From: Morchella semilibera | Lineage: Eukaryota; Ascomycota; Pezizomycetes; Pezizales; Morchellaceae | Direction of reading: 5' to 3' | Assembly (NCBI GenBank): GCA_009192285.1 | Contig: WBVU01000010.1 | Location: 1,734,111 to 1,798,110 of the forward strand | DNA length: 64,000 nucleotides | In this document: one piece after another, positions 10,136 through 23,000 of the stretch | How positions within the stretch are numbered: the stretch's first letter is position 1 | Layout: each line of letters starts with the position of its first letter | Notes under the pieces: generated by a model | Told to the model about the DNA's origin: nothing | What the model saw: only the letters and a program-made list of their open reading frames with translations | Database searches by the model: none | Translations under genes and position numbers: made by a program

Positions 10136-11794
10136 ATGGTTGCTGCACGCGTTGTCCCTACTGCTCGCACACGAGCCCTAGGGCTTCTCAGAACAGTTCA
10201 ATACACCCACCCCCCTTCATGTCCATGTCACGGCCAACCTTCACACCATCATAACCACAAACAGTCCTTGACAAACCTCTTCAAGGGTGGAAATCGAGGG
10301 ATTACAACGCCTACGGGCTATGCGGGAGTGAAGGAGTACGCCTTTGAAATGGCTGCATCTAGCATACGTTTTGGCCCTGGCTCAACGCAGGAAGTTGGGA
10401 TGGACTTTGCCAATATGAAGGTGAAGAAGGTGGTTGTTGTTACTGATCAGACAGTGGCGAAGCTACAATCCATGAATACCGCAATTGAAGCTTTAGAAAA
10501 AGAAGGAATTAAGCATGAAATCTATAGCGACGTCCGCGTGGAGCCAAAAGACTATTCGATCAAGAATGCGATTGAGTTTAGCAAGAGGGTCAATGGAGAT
10601 GCTTACCTTGCCGTGGGTGGGGGAAGTGTCATGGATACCGCAAAGTTGATGAATTTGTACACATGCTTCCCAGAAGCAGATTTCTTAGATTTTGTGAGCC
10701 CTTTTACTTTCTCGGAGCCATAACGGTCCAACGCTAATATCTGTTACTAGGTCAATGCTCCCTTAGGCAAGGGACTTCCGATTACGAAATCTCTGAGGCC
10801 GTTGATCTGTGTCCCAACTACTGCAGGGACTGGTAGTGAAACAACTGGCACAGCTATCTTGTAATTCTTATCTCTGATAATCCTCCTTTTTGGTTTAAGC
10901 TTACTAGATTGCATGTAGTGATCTCGTGGACAAGAAAGCAAAAACTGGCATTGCTCACCGTGTCCTCAAACCAACACTTGGAATCTGTGACCCTCTCAAT
11001 ACTCGTACAATGCCATCGGCTGTTCATGCATCCTCAGGACTTGATGTATTATGCCATGCTCTTGAATCATATACAGCAATACCTTATAACGAACGTACCC
11101 CAAGGCCAACCAATCCAATACTTAGACCGGCCTACCAGGGGGCCAACCCCATAAGCGACGTATTCTCATTTAAAGCCTTACAGATGACTATTAAATACCT
11201 CCCAAGGGCTGTCAGAGATCCTGACGATTTTGAGGCACAATCTCAGATGCTCCTTGCAGCAACCCTGGCCGGGGTCGGGTTTGGAAATGCAGGTGTACAC
11301 TTGTGTCACGGAATGAGCTATCCAATCTCGGGAGGCAACAAAGGGTATAAACACAAGGGATACGATGTTCCGCATCCAATTATTCCCCATGGTGTATGTA
11401 TCCACTTTGAAAAATGCCTTAAAATTTAACTAATGTCTCGTGACAATAGGTCAGTGTAGCCGTTACCGCACCGGCCGTCTTCAAATTCACCGCAGCCTCC
11501 AATCCCGAGCGCCATTTAGCTGCAGCTGAAGCATTCGGAGTAGACATCTCCAATGTTAGAAGAGAAGATGCCGGCGAGATACTCAGCGAGGCGCTCAAAA
11601 GATTTCTTTACGGGCTCGGTGACCAGCCGAAGGGTATTCAAGACCTGGGTTTTAACTCGGGTGATATCCCAGGACTTGTAGAAGGCACAATCCCACAGAG
11701 AAGAGTTTTGATGTTGGCACCAAATTTGAATGAGGATATTGCACCTCAAAGGGAGGAATTATCAAAGCTATTTGAGGGGTCACTTGTGTTTTAG
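10136..11794 (+). CDS. Hydroxyacid-oxoacid transhydrogenase, mitochondrial (ADHFE1-type)
   Basis: Exons are 10136-10693, 10751-10860, 10919-11393 and 11450-11794, giving 495 aa. It belongs to the iron-dependent (type III) alcohol dehydrogenase family. The family reaction couples oxidation of gamma-hydroxybutyrate to succinic semialdehyde with reduction of 2-oxoglutarate. The N-terminus is basic with few acidic residues ([18 protein letters not shown]), consistent with mitochondrial import; a Cys/His-rich patch ([13 protein letters not shown]) follows. Family motifs visible include [10 protein letters not shown] for nucleotide binding, PTTAGTGSE, and a metal-site segment around [12 protein letters not shown] plus HLCHGMSYP. 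The joins restore [17 protein letters not shown] and HGVSVAV, as in the family. A TATA-like box lies at 10035. Confidence 0.9.
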
Positions 11795-12478
11795 TGATAG
11801 CAGTTCTATATTGAATTTCTAAGGCTATTTTTTCATTTCTCTCCCCTTGCCTTCCCCTTCCCTCCCTTCATTTTCTTAACGCATATGATTTGGTTTAGCT
11901 GCATATATTAAACAATGTTAACTCACAAAATACCTCGTGATCACAGGTTATCACTCGATTCCTCTTTAAATATTAGATTAGCCTAGGTTTTCTCTTCGAA
12001 GTAAACCCGTATAAAGAATGCATGCATATGTGTGTTCGTCGTTGTATTAAGTAATATTGATTTAGGTCTGTATCCATATGTAGGCATCGTATGAAATTTT
12101 AAAGATGCCCTATGTACTTACCAGATACTTGATATACGTAAACTGAATTTAGATCGCATAAGATGACATTGTGCAGAGTCTCCATGGGCTAAGGTTTTGT
12201 GTATTTGTTGTCACAAAAACAATGGACGTCAGTTCACTCTTCCCTGCTAGCGTAACCATAGCCCCACTAATCGCCGAGAGAACAAAAAGCGCTTTTCACC
12301 GCATCAACACCAACACTCATCCCATCTCCCCGCTCTACAACACCAAGAGCTCCAATATTTGTGGGTTTAAAGGCGAAGACGTTCCATATCCATAGAAGGG
12401 TTTTTATTAAGCACCCACTTACAAATTTCCCCTTTCGGTGGTAACCTGGCAAATCTACCCCTCATTACCCCTCTCATC
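11795..12478. other. Intergenic, HOT 3' end to SUP35
   Basis: The 3' UTR of HOT is followed by the SUP35 promoter and leader. One CGAGTGATA-type 9-mer lies at 11949-11957 (reverse orientation). No gene or RNA is recognised. Confidence 0.5.
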
Positions 12479-15050
12479 ATGTCCACAAACACTCCGAATT
12501 CCTGGGAAGACGCCGCAGGCGATGACAATGATCTCGCCAGACAAACGCAAGAGCAACTGAACATTCAACAGCAACAACGCCAACAGCAACCACAGCAGCA
12601 ATTCCGACCGTCTTACAACGCCCCCTCGTTCTCTCCCGGTGCCGCTACTTTCACCCCCGGTGCGGCCTCTTTTGTACCCGGTGGTACCTATGGCGGTCAA
12701 CAACAGCCATACGGATACAGCCAGCAAAACCCACAATACCCTCAGTACGGGCAATATGGCGCGCAGCAGGGATATGACCAATACGTGCAGTACGGTGGAT
12801 ACAATACTGGGTACGGACAACAGGCAGCGTACGGGCAGCAGCCAGGCCAGTTTTATAATCAGCAGCCACAGCAGCAGCAAACGTATCGCCCTCCTCATAT
12901 TCAAAGACAGCAGCAACAGCAACAGCAACAACAACAGCAACAGCAGCAGCAGCAGGTACCTCAGATCGCTAGGAACCCCAACTCCGGAGCTAGCACCCCA
13001 GTACCTACGGCACCTAAGCCAGCTGCTGCTTCGACCGCTGGTGCCGCCCAGGCCGCGCCGAAAGTTTTGAAGATAGGAGGAAACGAGACTCTGGGCGCCA
13101 AAGTCCTTACAATCGGAGGTGCCGCAACTCCACCAGCAGCTAAGAAGGATGCCCCTGCTGCCTCCGCCAAGGATGTTCCGGCAAACAAAGAGCCTGAAGC
13201 TAAGGCTGCCTCAGCAAAACCAGCAGCTGTCGTCCCAACTACAGCTCCAAAGCCGCCAGCTACGGGCACAGCCTCCGCCGCCGCCGCCGCCGCCGCCGCC
13301 GTAGCGGCAGCCGCAACAGCTGCGGCACAGAAGAGGGAAGCAGACGCCGTCGCAAAGGAACAGGAGGAGGAAGTCGATGATTTAACCCTTGAGGAGCTCT
13401 ACGGAAAGGTACTGAGCTAATAGCCTCGGAGTGTACACTTTGAACCCTTTGCCTATCCCTTTTCCCTAGTGAGGGTGTGGAGGTATCTGCTACAGATTAA
13501 GTGCATTATTATTACTAACACATGGGCCTAGGAACATGTAAATCTCATCTTCATTGGACACGTCGATGCTGGAAAGTCGTCACTCGGGGGTGCTATTCTC
13601 TATGCCACAGGAATGGTTGACGAGCGTACGATGGATAAGTACAAGCGTGATGCCAAAGAGCAAGGTCGTGAATCATGGTATCTCTCGTGGGCACTTGACT
13701 TGACAAAGGAAGAACGTTCCAAGGGGAAGACAGTTGAAGTTGGTCGCGCATACTTCGAAACCGAAAAACGACGATATACTATCCTTGATGCTCCTGGACA
13801 CAAGACTTTCGTACCTAGTATGATTGGAGGTGCTTCACAGGCAGATGTTGGAATTTTAGTCATCTCTGCGAGAAAGGGAGAATATGAAACCGGGTTTGAG
13901 AAAGGAGGCCAGACTAGAGAGCACGCTGTTCTTGCAAAGACTCAGGGTGTCAACAAATTGATCGTCGTGGTGAATAAGATGGATGACCCCACTGTGGAAT
14001 GGAGTCAGGAGCGCTTTATCGAGTGTACAACAAAACTGACACAGTTCCTGAAAGGAACAGGCTATAACCCCAAAACAGGTAATCATACCGAAAAGATAGG
14101 AATTTATTCAAAAACTGATCACGTGTAGATCTGTTTTTTATGCCTTTGTCGGCACTGACTGGTGCTGGTCTGAACTCAAGAGTACCAAAGGATCTTTGTC
14201 CATGGTATGACGGGCCTTCACTCCTTGAGTATCTGGACGGCATGAAGACCTTGGAACGTAAGCTCAAGGCACCATTCATGATGCCAATTTCCAGCAAATA
14301 CAAGGTACGGTTACTTGATCTAGGCCCATTGAATTAACCTCCACCCATCTTTAACTTCCATAATATGTAGGATATGGGAACTGTGATCGAAGGAAAGGTT
14401 GAATCAGGATTTGTTAAGAAGGGTGGTAACCTTCTTATGATGCCCGGGCGCACGCCTATTGAGGTCGTTGCGATCTACTCGGAAACGGAGGAGGAAATCA
14501 ATCACGCCCAATGCGGAGACCAAGTTCGCATACGAGTTAAAGGTGTTGAGGAGGAGGACGTGACTACCGGTTTCGTGTTGACCTCTGCGAGAAAACCCAT
14601 TCACTGTGTTACCGCTTTCGAAGCCCAGATTCATATCATTGATCTCAAGAACATTTTGACTGCCGGATTTGGGTGTGTCATGCATGTGCACACAACTATT
14701 CAGGAAGTTGTCTTCACACAGCTGTTGCATAAACTAGAAAAGGGGACCGGAAGGAAGTCTAAGAAACCGCCTGCTTTTGCAAGTAAAGGTGAGACCTATG
14801 GTACCTTTTTTATCCCGTAAATGCTAATGTTTCATGCAGGGCAAGCAATCATCGCCCGCCTTGAGGCAGCCAGCGGTGATTCCTTTGCTATTGAAACGTA
14901 CGAAGATTATCAGCAGTTGGGGCGTTTCACCCTTCGTGAGCAGGTATATTACTCAACCCCCGGGATCAATTAATTGAGTCTAATTTTTATTTCCGTTTTA
15001 AGGGACAAACTATTGCAATCGGGAAGGTCACGAAGCTTATCTTGGAGTAA
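12479..15050 (+). CDS. SUP35: Eukaryotic release factor eRF3 (SUP35), translation termination GTPase
   Basis: Exons are 12479-13408, 13532-14078, 14129-14304, 14371-14788, 14840-14943 and 15003-15050, giving 740 aa. Residues about 1-165 form a Q/N/Y/G-rich prion-like N domain with QYGQYG-type repeats and a run of more than ten Gln. A charged/Ala-rich M region follows, with an Ala run near residue 265. The GTPase core starts near 311: G1 GHVDAGKSS (residues 319-327), DAPGHK, NKMDD and SALTG, then two beta-barrel domains. G1 ends in Ser-Ser where yeast has Ser-Thr, a conservative change. With eRF1 it drives GTP-dependent peptide release at stop codons in the cytosol. The first intron (123 bp) separates the prion-like and linker part from the catalytic core. 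Confidence 0.97.
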
Positions 15051-15566
15051 ACCGGAGTGAAAACGCTAGTGCCATTTCGGAGTACTAATGCAAATGGGGA
15101 TTTGATATCGTATTACTTTTTCTGTCGATATTGATATTAGACCGCCCTCCAGCGCATTACTTACGTCCTTTTTGTATCTCTTTATTTCAAAATTTCTTTT
15201 TCTTTTCCTTTCTGGGTTTCCTTTCAAATTGATGATGTGGGGTATGATGATCTGGGGAAGAGAGAAAAGTCGGGCTGTAGGGTGGCTTTTTTTCCAGTTT
15301 GATAGTTAGGGTAAACAAAATTATATATTGGTGTCTATTTATTCACTCTCTAGCTACATGTTCTCTTCGCAGTTTACTGGAATTGAGTCCCGAAGTAGAT
15401 TTATCCTATTGTTTAGTTCGTTCTACATATGAGCAAATATGCATCCTGGCAGCTTTCTTTCCTTTTCCGCTTAAGGTTTTATCCGGTAAAATACACGCAG
15501 ATTAAACCCTACCCCTAGCTCTCCCGCCTTTAGTTTCTAACCCCACATCAACAAACTCAGTACATC
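15051..15566. other. Intergenic, SUP35 3' end to ATG12
   Basis: A T-rich 3' UTR of SUP35 and the ATG12 leader. Nothing else is recognised. Confidence 0.5.
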
Positions 15567-16139
15567 ATGGCAAGCCCAAGCCCTGGCCCGGAAGACCTAT
15601 CAGCTCCGCCAAAAATTCCAGAAGAGGATGCTGGCGACCTTCCTGTTGCGCTTTCTGCATCCTTGGTCCTGACCTCGCTCCCACGAGATGGCAGGATGGC
15701 TCTCGATAAGGCTCTAAGCCCTAAGCCTACGAAAGGTGCTTGCTCGTATACCATTATCAACTTTTTTAGTTCTTTAATTGGAACGCGTATTAATTCTTAT
15801 ACGTTTATAGTCTCTATCCGTTTCAAGGCCATCGGCTCAGCCCCCATCCTTAACAAAGATGTCTACAAGATCAGAACGAACCAGCGATTCGAGAATGTTG
15901 TCAAATTTCTTAGAGACAACCTAGGTATACATACCAGCGAGTCAATATTCACGTATATCAATGCTACATTTGCGCCGGCCTTAGACGAAAATGTTGGGAA
16001 TCTGTACAACGTGAGGAAACTTCTGCCCAGTCTTGAAGGATATAGAAACCTGGCTGACCGACTGTTTTTCTGCGTGAAGTCTTTCAAGGTTGAAGATCAG
16101 CTGATTGTTTCGTATTGTCGAACGGCAGCTTTTGGATAA
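15567..16139 (+). CDS. ATG12: Ubiquitin-like autophagy protein Atg12
   Basis: Exons are 15567-15735 and 15811-16139, giving 165 aa. The first 55 residues are Pro-rich and disordered, as in fungal Atg12. The ubiquitin-like fold follows: VSIRFKAIGSAP, FENVVKFLRDNLG, and FTYINATFAPALDENVGNLY. The protein ends in YCRTAAFG with a terminal glycine, so no processing is needed before Atg7/Atg10 activation. Atg12 is conjugated to a lysine of Atg5, and the Atg12-Atg5-Atg16 complex promotes Atg8 lipidation on the phagophore. The 75-bp intron joins PTK to VSIRFK and must be removed, since reading through inserts unrelated sequence before the fold. Confidence 0.93.
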   Translation: MASPSPGPEDLSAPPKIPEEDAGDLPVALSASLVLTSLPRDGRMALDKALSPKPTKGACSYTIINFFSSLIGTRINSYTFIVSIRFKAIGSAPILNKDVYKIRTNQRFENVVKFLRDNLGIHTSESIFTYINATFAPALDENVGNLYNVRKLLPSLEGYRNLADRLFFCVKSFKVEDQLIVSYCRTAAFG

Positions 16140-18072
16140 CCCCCGTGGCGAAACTGATTTGTTTTAGTCCTATACACAGTGCACGCATAGAAAGGAGAGT
16201 GCAGGCGATGTTGCATCTTTTGTTTTTCTATCAACATCCTAATAATTTTTATTTAGTGGACCTCATGCTTCTGAATTGCTTGTTCTGAAACCTCTGGTTT
16301 ATTACGTTTATCCAACAAATGAGCTGCTGCACTCTACAATAAAAAGTGACGCGCTTAACGATGTGCATGTCCCATGACACAAGGTCACTTGCTTTTTGCC
16401 TCAAGAATACAAAGTCATTATGATATAGTTGCAACCAGTGAGTGATCCCAATGAGATTCAACAAAAAGCAAGCGAAATTGTGGCAAGCAGAAAAAATCCG
16501 CTGAATTCAACATATGATTATGCGGGCATTGCATTGACTTTTCTTCCATCTGCCACCAATATCGGAGCTCGAAAACATAAAGACGTGTTGTGGTAGATGT
16601 CGTACTGCATGCGGCCGGTAAATGATCAAGCTTCTTCATCCATCCCTCTCGACATCAGATGGAACCCAGCTACACCAGCAGAAAGTTGCCGAAACAAAGG
16701 GATCACTCTCTTATATGTCCGTGCACAGGTCCCGTAAACTTCCGAGCCACTGCCATGACCTACATACATACATGAATCAAGTCACAGCCCTATGTTTATT
16801 CTCGGGATATTTCCAGGCAGGCCAAGAAGTATTGAAACCTCATCTTCAACGGCAGCATCTAAATTTGAGTGTCTAGTCCGAATTTTCCCGGGAGACTGAG
16901 ATCGATGAAAGATAAACCGGTTTCACTCACAGAAACCAAAAGGACCCATACGACCCTTTGGTTCTGAAACTATTGAACTCTTGCAAGTTCTAGTTTGCTG
17001 GAAAGAGGTTGACTTCGACATCACGGAAAGATCCAAAACCTTCACCCCACAGGCCTGGACTCGGGACTAGACCGCAGACCTCCCGCATTCAAAAAGGAAG
17101 CATACCACTAGACCGGGCAATGTAACTTGATTGTTCTCAAAATAAAAGTTATAAGGCTTGGCAAACAACTTGCTCCTTGGCAAAACGCAACCGGAAAAAC
17201 TTGGCGCCGAAATGCTTGTCCTCGACCCCGCGTGGGGGAACGGATGGTATATGATAACCCTTATCATATGTCGAGGACCTCGGCACCCCGGTACCAATCT
17301 ATTTTAAAGTATGCAGCATCTACACCCACACTAAATGTACCTAGTCTAAGTACATGCAGCTCCGACTTTCTTTCTAGAGCTCAAGCTTGATAAGGGGATG
17401 AGCATCAACCAGATAAACATGAATGCGCCGAACGCGCCAGAAAATCTAGAGCCAGAACATGCGTGTGGAGAGCATGTACTTTCTCTACTCATACGCGCGA
17501 AAGAAAAAAAAATAACGCAAAATTTAGAGAATAGAGTGGATATGCATGCAGGTCCTACATTGTTTGCATGGTGGCTGCATTTGCCGCAGATTGGTTGCAC
17601 GTTTCAGTTGAGTGTAATATCACACAGCACCCCTCCCATGGCCATCCGTCCGGGAATGCTCAGTGATAATCGCTTTTGATAGGCAAAGTCGTATGGCAGC
17701 TGATTTTTTAAAGTAGATGGCGACCGACATTCAACTGAAAATCCGTGCTCATAAAGGGATATTGGCGCATGAATACACGTATATGTAGATGACATGTCAC
17801 TATAAAACTCTTAAATTTCTAACAAGCTAGAAATGCTCATAAATCACAGAAAAGAAATTTTGAAGCACACAAATACACATTCCTCCAGCATTGCCTATAC
17901 AGGAAGTAGAAAATAAACTCAAAACGCCTGCTTCTGTAGCCCACAACAAAAGGAAATGGAAAAAAAGAAAAAAGAAATGAAAGTACGGTTTGGAAATCCA
18001 TGCTTCTAACCTCGGTATCTACCAAGCGACACGGAGGAGTGACTTTTATCTAAGATTCTCTGAAATAGGCAC
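16140..18072. other. Intergenic between convergent ATG12 and PEPCK genes
   Basis: No gene is supported. It holds a tRNA-like relic (17052-17120, minus), a short hairpin at 16931-16965 (GAAACCAAAAGG / CCCTTTGGTT) and another at 17218-17279 (GTCCTCGAC... GTCGAGGAC with an internal TATGATAA/TTATCATA palindrome). Both gene ends point into it. Confidence 0.5.
17052..17120 (-). tRNA. tRNA-like relic or tRNA-derived SINE fragment
   Basis: On the minus strand, GCCCGGTCTAGTGGTATGCT resembles a tRNA 5' half with an A-box. An anticodon-like stem (CTTCC/GGGAG) and a T-arm-like GTCTGCGGTCTAGTCCCGAG come next. The anticodon loop is too long by several bases and the B-box is several bases off consensus, so a functional tRNA is unlikely. 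The order and spacing of parts suggest a decayed tRNA or a tRNA-derived short element. Confidence 0.3.
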
Positions 18073-20003
18073 TTAAACAGCCGGGGCAGCACTCTTAACC
18101 TCAGCGGTAGCTTCCGACTCGTACTTGGAGAAGTTCTTGACAAAGAGCTTTCCAAGGTTAGTGACTGCACCAGTGAACTCAGTGGCGCTGCCAGACCAGC
18201 TCTTGCTGGGGTTCAAGAATTGATCAGGGACACCAGAAACTGAGAGAGGAACCTGGAGATTAAAGGTCTCGTAGGTCTCGTACTCGGCATTTGCCAATTC
18301 ACCAGAGTGACTGTAAATTGTTGTTAGTAAATAATAGAAGGAAGGGGATACTTCGGGTATGGACTTACATAGCATCAAGAATGGCACGAGTGTACTTGAG
18401 GGGGCAACGTCTTCCACCCTTGTTGGCGGGGGCACCGACCCAACCAGTGTTCAAGAGCCAAACGTTGGCCTTGTGCTCAGTGATCTTCTCGGACAACATG
18501 CTGGCATATCTCATGGGGTGGAGAGCAAGGAAGGGCTGTCCAAAGCAGGCAGAGAAAGTCGCAGTTGGCTCCAAGACACCATCCTCAGTGCCGGCCATCT
18601 TGGAGGTATAACCAGAGATGAAGTGGTACATGGTCTGGGCATTATCCAGCTTGCTAATTGGGGGAAGAACTGCGCTGGCATCGCAAGTGAGAAGGATAAT
18701 GTTTGATGGGTGAGCATCAGCAATGCAAGGAATCTTTGCGTTCGGGATGTACTCGATAGGGTAGCAAGCTCTGGTGTTTTCGGTCAAGGTAACATCATCG
18801 TAATCAACCTCCCTAGTCTCAGGGTTGAACACAACATTCTCGAGAACGGATCCAAAGCGGATGGAGTTGAAAATATCAGGTTCCTTCTCGGCTGAGAGGC
18901 CGACGCACTTGGCGTAGCATCCACCCTCAATGTTGAAGACACCCTTGTCAGACCAGCAGTGCTCGTCATCACCGATCAATGATCGGTTGGGGTCAGCAGA
19001 CAAAGTGGTCTTTCCAGTTCCGGAGAGACCGAAGAAAACAGTGACATCCCCGTCCTTTCCCTCGTTGGCAGAAGAGTGGAGAGTGAGGACGTTGTGCTTA
19101 ACAGGCATTTCGTAGAAGAGAATGGTGAAGACACCCTTCTTCATCTCGCCAGCGTACTCGGTACCAAGGATGACCATCTCCTTCTCGGCGAAGTTGATGG
19201 CAACTGAAGTAGAAGAAGTCATACCGGTGGTGAATCTGTTCGCAGGGAAAGTACCGGCATTGTAGATGGTGTAGTCGGGCTCAAAGTGAATAAGCTCTTC
19301 AGGCTTGGGCCTGATGAGCATGTTCCTCATGAATAGGGCGTGGTAGGCACGAGCGCAGACAACACGAACTCTAATCCTGTAGCGCTCATCCCATCCGGCG
19401 AAACCATCAACGACGTAAATCCTGTTTCTGGTGTTCAAGTAATCGACAGCACGCTCGCGGTTGATCCTCCAAACCTATAATAATGTTAGCGCAAGGCCAA
19501 GCGCACTAGCTACCCCACAAAACCGGGTGATTACGTACTTCGGGTTCCATCGGCTTGTTGACAGGGCCCCACCAGATCTCCTTCTCAGATGAGGGCTCTC
19601 TGACGATACGCTTGTCAAGGGGAGAACGACCAGTCTTGGCTCCAGAGTACGCAGTCAAGGCACCTGAAGATGTGATGGCAGTACCGGTCTCGTAAACCAA
19701 AGCATCTTCGTAAAGAGCTGCTACTGAGGGATTTGCGACAATTGCAACGCGGTCGTAGTCGATGTTGGCCTTGTCGTGGAGCTCCTCTTCAATTTCAGTG
19801 TGCTCACGAGTAGGTCTAAATTGTGACGTCAGTGAAGCTCTTTCGTAAAGGCAAGATCCGTGGAGGAGAAGAATCCTCGACGAAGAGCATCGTCATATCC
19901 ACGAGTGGGTTTCTCCTAGGAATTGTATATGTAGAGAGAGCTTGGAGACTCACTGTACACCTCCAGGGTGGAGCGAAGTTCGGTTGACTGACCCAGAAAC
20001 CAT
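18073..20003 (-). CDS. Phosphoenolpyruvate carboxykinase (ATP)
   Basis: Minus-strand exons are 20003-19954, 19815-19539, 19474-18369 and 18310-18073, giving 556 aa. The ATP-dependent PEPCK family converts oxaloacetate and ATP to PEP, ADP and CO2, the committing step of gluconeogenesis in the cytosol. Visible motifs include the P-loop [13 protein letters not shown] (about residues 256-268), the substrate-site [10 protein letters not shown], the metal-site [20 protein letters not shown], and HPMRYASML. The first exon is only 50 bp and encodes [17 protein letters not shown], which matches the start of fungal enzymes. Expression is usually repressed by glucose; a TATAAAG-like element lies on the minus strand about 170 bp upstream of the ATG. 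Yeast calls this gene PCK1; filamentous fungi often use acuF. Confidence 0.96.
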
Positions 20004-23000
20004 TTTGACTATGGAGTTACTTAAATGGAAAGCTTTAAATGATAGAGATGTAGTAGTATGGAATGATTTGTGGCAAGCTGTATGTCGAAGGGGAGTGTGT
20101 ATCGAACTGTGAACTGCTGCTGATGGTGATGATGATAGTGAAGTGGAAATAAAGCTGGGGGAATTCGATGGCTTTATATTCCTTTGAACAGCTTGGGTAG
20201 CAAGAGAGGTGGACCATAGTATACGGCACTTACTCGGAAGCATCCTCAAGGTTCTTCGGGAGGACTCGTCAAGTGGCTAGCCATTCCAAGAGCTAACCGT
20301 TGTGTCTCACACTGGCTAGAGTGATGATCCAGTTGATCGCCCCCTGTTTGGCTCAGCTTGGTAACTGGACCTCGGAGCAATCCGGCGGTACGGAGGCACT
20401 CTTCCAGCTCGTCCAGCTCCCAGTTGACCGAGTCGCAGCCGGTATTACCTTACGGAAGGAATCGGAGAGAGTACACTGAAACCCATCCCCTGGGTCAAGG
20501 CCCACGTCACAACCGAATTTTTTCTGGGGAAATAAGACTTAGGCGACGAGAAAAGGCCGGAACTCATCCGAATAATGCTCATTAAGCGATGATTTCCACC
20601 CCTGGAACTTACACTTTACATACAGCATCCAATACTGCATGCACTGCATAAATAAATAAAATGCATTTCTCCTTGTAGTTTGTGCATGGGTAGGAAAGTT
20701 ACGGAACAATTCAATTCCTTAAAATAAGCACATGCTGCGTTCAAAACCCAATACTTTAACACCGAATCGTCGTCAAAGGAAAGGAAAAAAAAAAAAGGAA
20801 AAAGGAAAAATAACCGCAGCCGTAGGAAACCGAAGAGGTCTCACAGTCTCGGCCCTGCCTTGTTACACATCCAAGGTTCATTCAGGTTCCAACTTCCAAC
20901 AGCACCTGGCCACAAGTTTATTTACCTTATGTATTTCCTGGGGGTAATTGGCATCGTGAAGTCTGTGTTTTTTTTTCACGCTTAGACCTCACGATGGTGG
21001 TCCCGTGGCAACAATACACGTAAGTCGCAGCTGAGACTATACAGTAACAACAAAAAAAAAAGGGTCACACGCACGTATAGAAAGCTTTCCACCGACTTTT
21101 CAGCTGCCTAAAGGAAGCAGCAAGGAGATACCTGTTATAATATGTATGGTAGAATAAGATGGCGCAGACTAGAGTACACTGAGTTTCTTTTGAGAGGAAG
21201 GAAATTAAGAAAAGAAAGATGGTCTACATACAACACCGAGCAATTCAAATATTACTCGCATGCACGCGACACTGCTGCTCTGACGGGAGTGCCCAGATGA
21301 GGTAGGAACAGTATCAGAACGCGACATACCCTAGGTCCCCCAGGATCGTGCAGTCATGCACAGTATGTAGTGTATGATACTCTAACATGTATGTAGGTAC
21401 ATACATGTACCTAGTACTCTACATACTCTACACTACATGTACTCTAGAGTAGGTGCGCACTCCAGCTCCGGAAGAAACATTAGCCAGGGAGGCTGAGCCA
21501 GGGTCAACAATTGGGTACCGCGCAAGTTTCCTCCCGTTCCACACGCTAGAGCACCCCGCATATTCGAACGGCTCGCCAATCGTTGAGAAAAGAAACAAGA
21601 AGGCCAACTGCCATCTCTCCACGACATATTGCCAAGCTTCCCAAAGAAAATTTCTCTGGTGAAAATTGCACCCCATACGGACTCTCTCTGCAACCAACCA
21701 TCATCAACCAACGACCTCAAGTTCCTGAAATTTCAATTCCCTCGTCTTCTATTTGCAAAGAGCTCTCATCCAACTCCTTCGGTATTCGAATTAGAGTCCC
21801 GAACTTAGATTTCATCATCCCTTTGTCCGGGCTCGGGGATTTGCTAACTAAGTTCCGAAGCGTTATTTTTTTTTCCCTTTGTTGTACTACAGGAAGAATG
21901 GAATGTATGCGCCAAGTATAAATGTCAACCCGTTTACTCCCGTATATGGTGCAGCGATACAGTCGTGGATTCCAGGTACCATAGTTGCATGGTTGGTAGC
22001 ACATAGAATGCAACTTCTGACACCCTAGTTCCGAAACTCCGAGGATGATCAAAGCAGTTTCAACTCAAAGCAGGCATGCTTTTCAAGGCATCGCAGGAAG
22101 GCTGTCGACGTTGGAGCTTCCAAATGGCTATTCTGAGGAAAAAGAGTTATTTTTGCTGTGTCTGATATGTAGGCTTCAGGCGCTCTAGAGCAATTCTGAA
22201 TAAGCTGATCCCGGTGATGCTAAGTTAAGATAAGTGTTTCTCCGAAGCAGCCCGAGAACTCCTGTCGATCCAAGGGAGCGACTCCTCCGTACATAAAACC
22301 TTGAAGGGTGAGGCCCGCCGCGAATAACGTGCAGGCAGTTGGTTTAGGTCAGATTGACTAGTGCACGGACCACAGCGGGCTTTATTTCGTGGTCTCGTGG
22401 TCTGAGATACATTTTGCTTCCCAGAGGAAGAATGACCATTAATATACCATTAGGTGGGTCGCGATCTTGACTTTGGTCAGGACAGTAGTGACAAACCTAT
22501 GCTATGCTCCTAACAATAGCTTGTTGGAACCAGGAAGGGTCACTCAGGATTTTGCCTGATGACAGAACATAAGCTTTTATTGATCTAAATTAAAACGCAC
22601 TAGTTGCGCCTGGGGCTTCTGTGCAGCGTCACGAAATATCAATCATTGATGATTAGTAAAAGATCAGTCACCGGGTATCACTCGACTTGGCGGAAAGACC
22701 TAGCCATCGAGGGGCAACGGCCAATACCAGCAAAGATGGCCTCTAATTTTTTATTTTTCGGACTAAAACGTTTCGGTTTGGCCACTAGAGGGGTTTATAC
22801 TTGGGTTGTCAAAAAAAACAAGACTGGGGATCGCGTGACACTATGAGAGATTTAATATCAGCGGTTATAGTCATGTTTTTACATAGGCGAAGGCCTAGGT
22901 ACGTGTATGTTTTTAACATATATCCCGGCTTTATTAGAATAGGAAATACCCAGGGAGTGGATTTAGTTCATGAGCTAACCGCCACAGGCCCGATCGGGGG

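Noticed and set aside
12455-12940. 161-aa Leu-rich minus-strand frame opposite SUP35
   Set aside because: It is the antisense of the Gln-rich repeats (CAG read as CTG), with no independent support.
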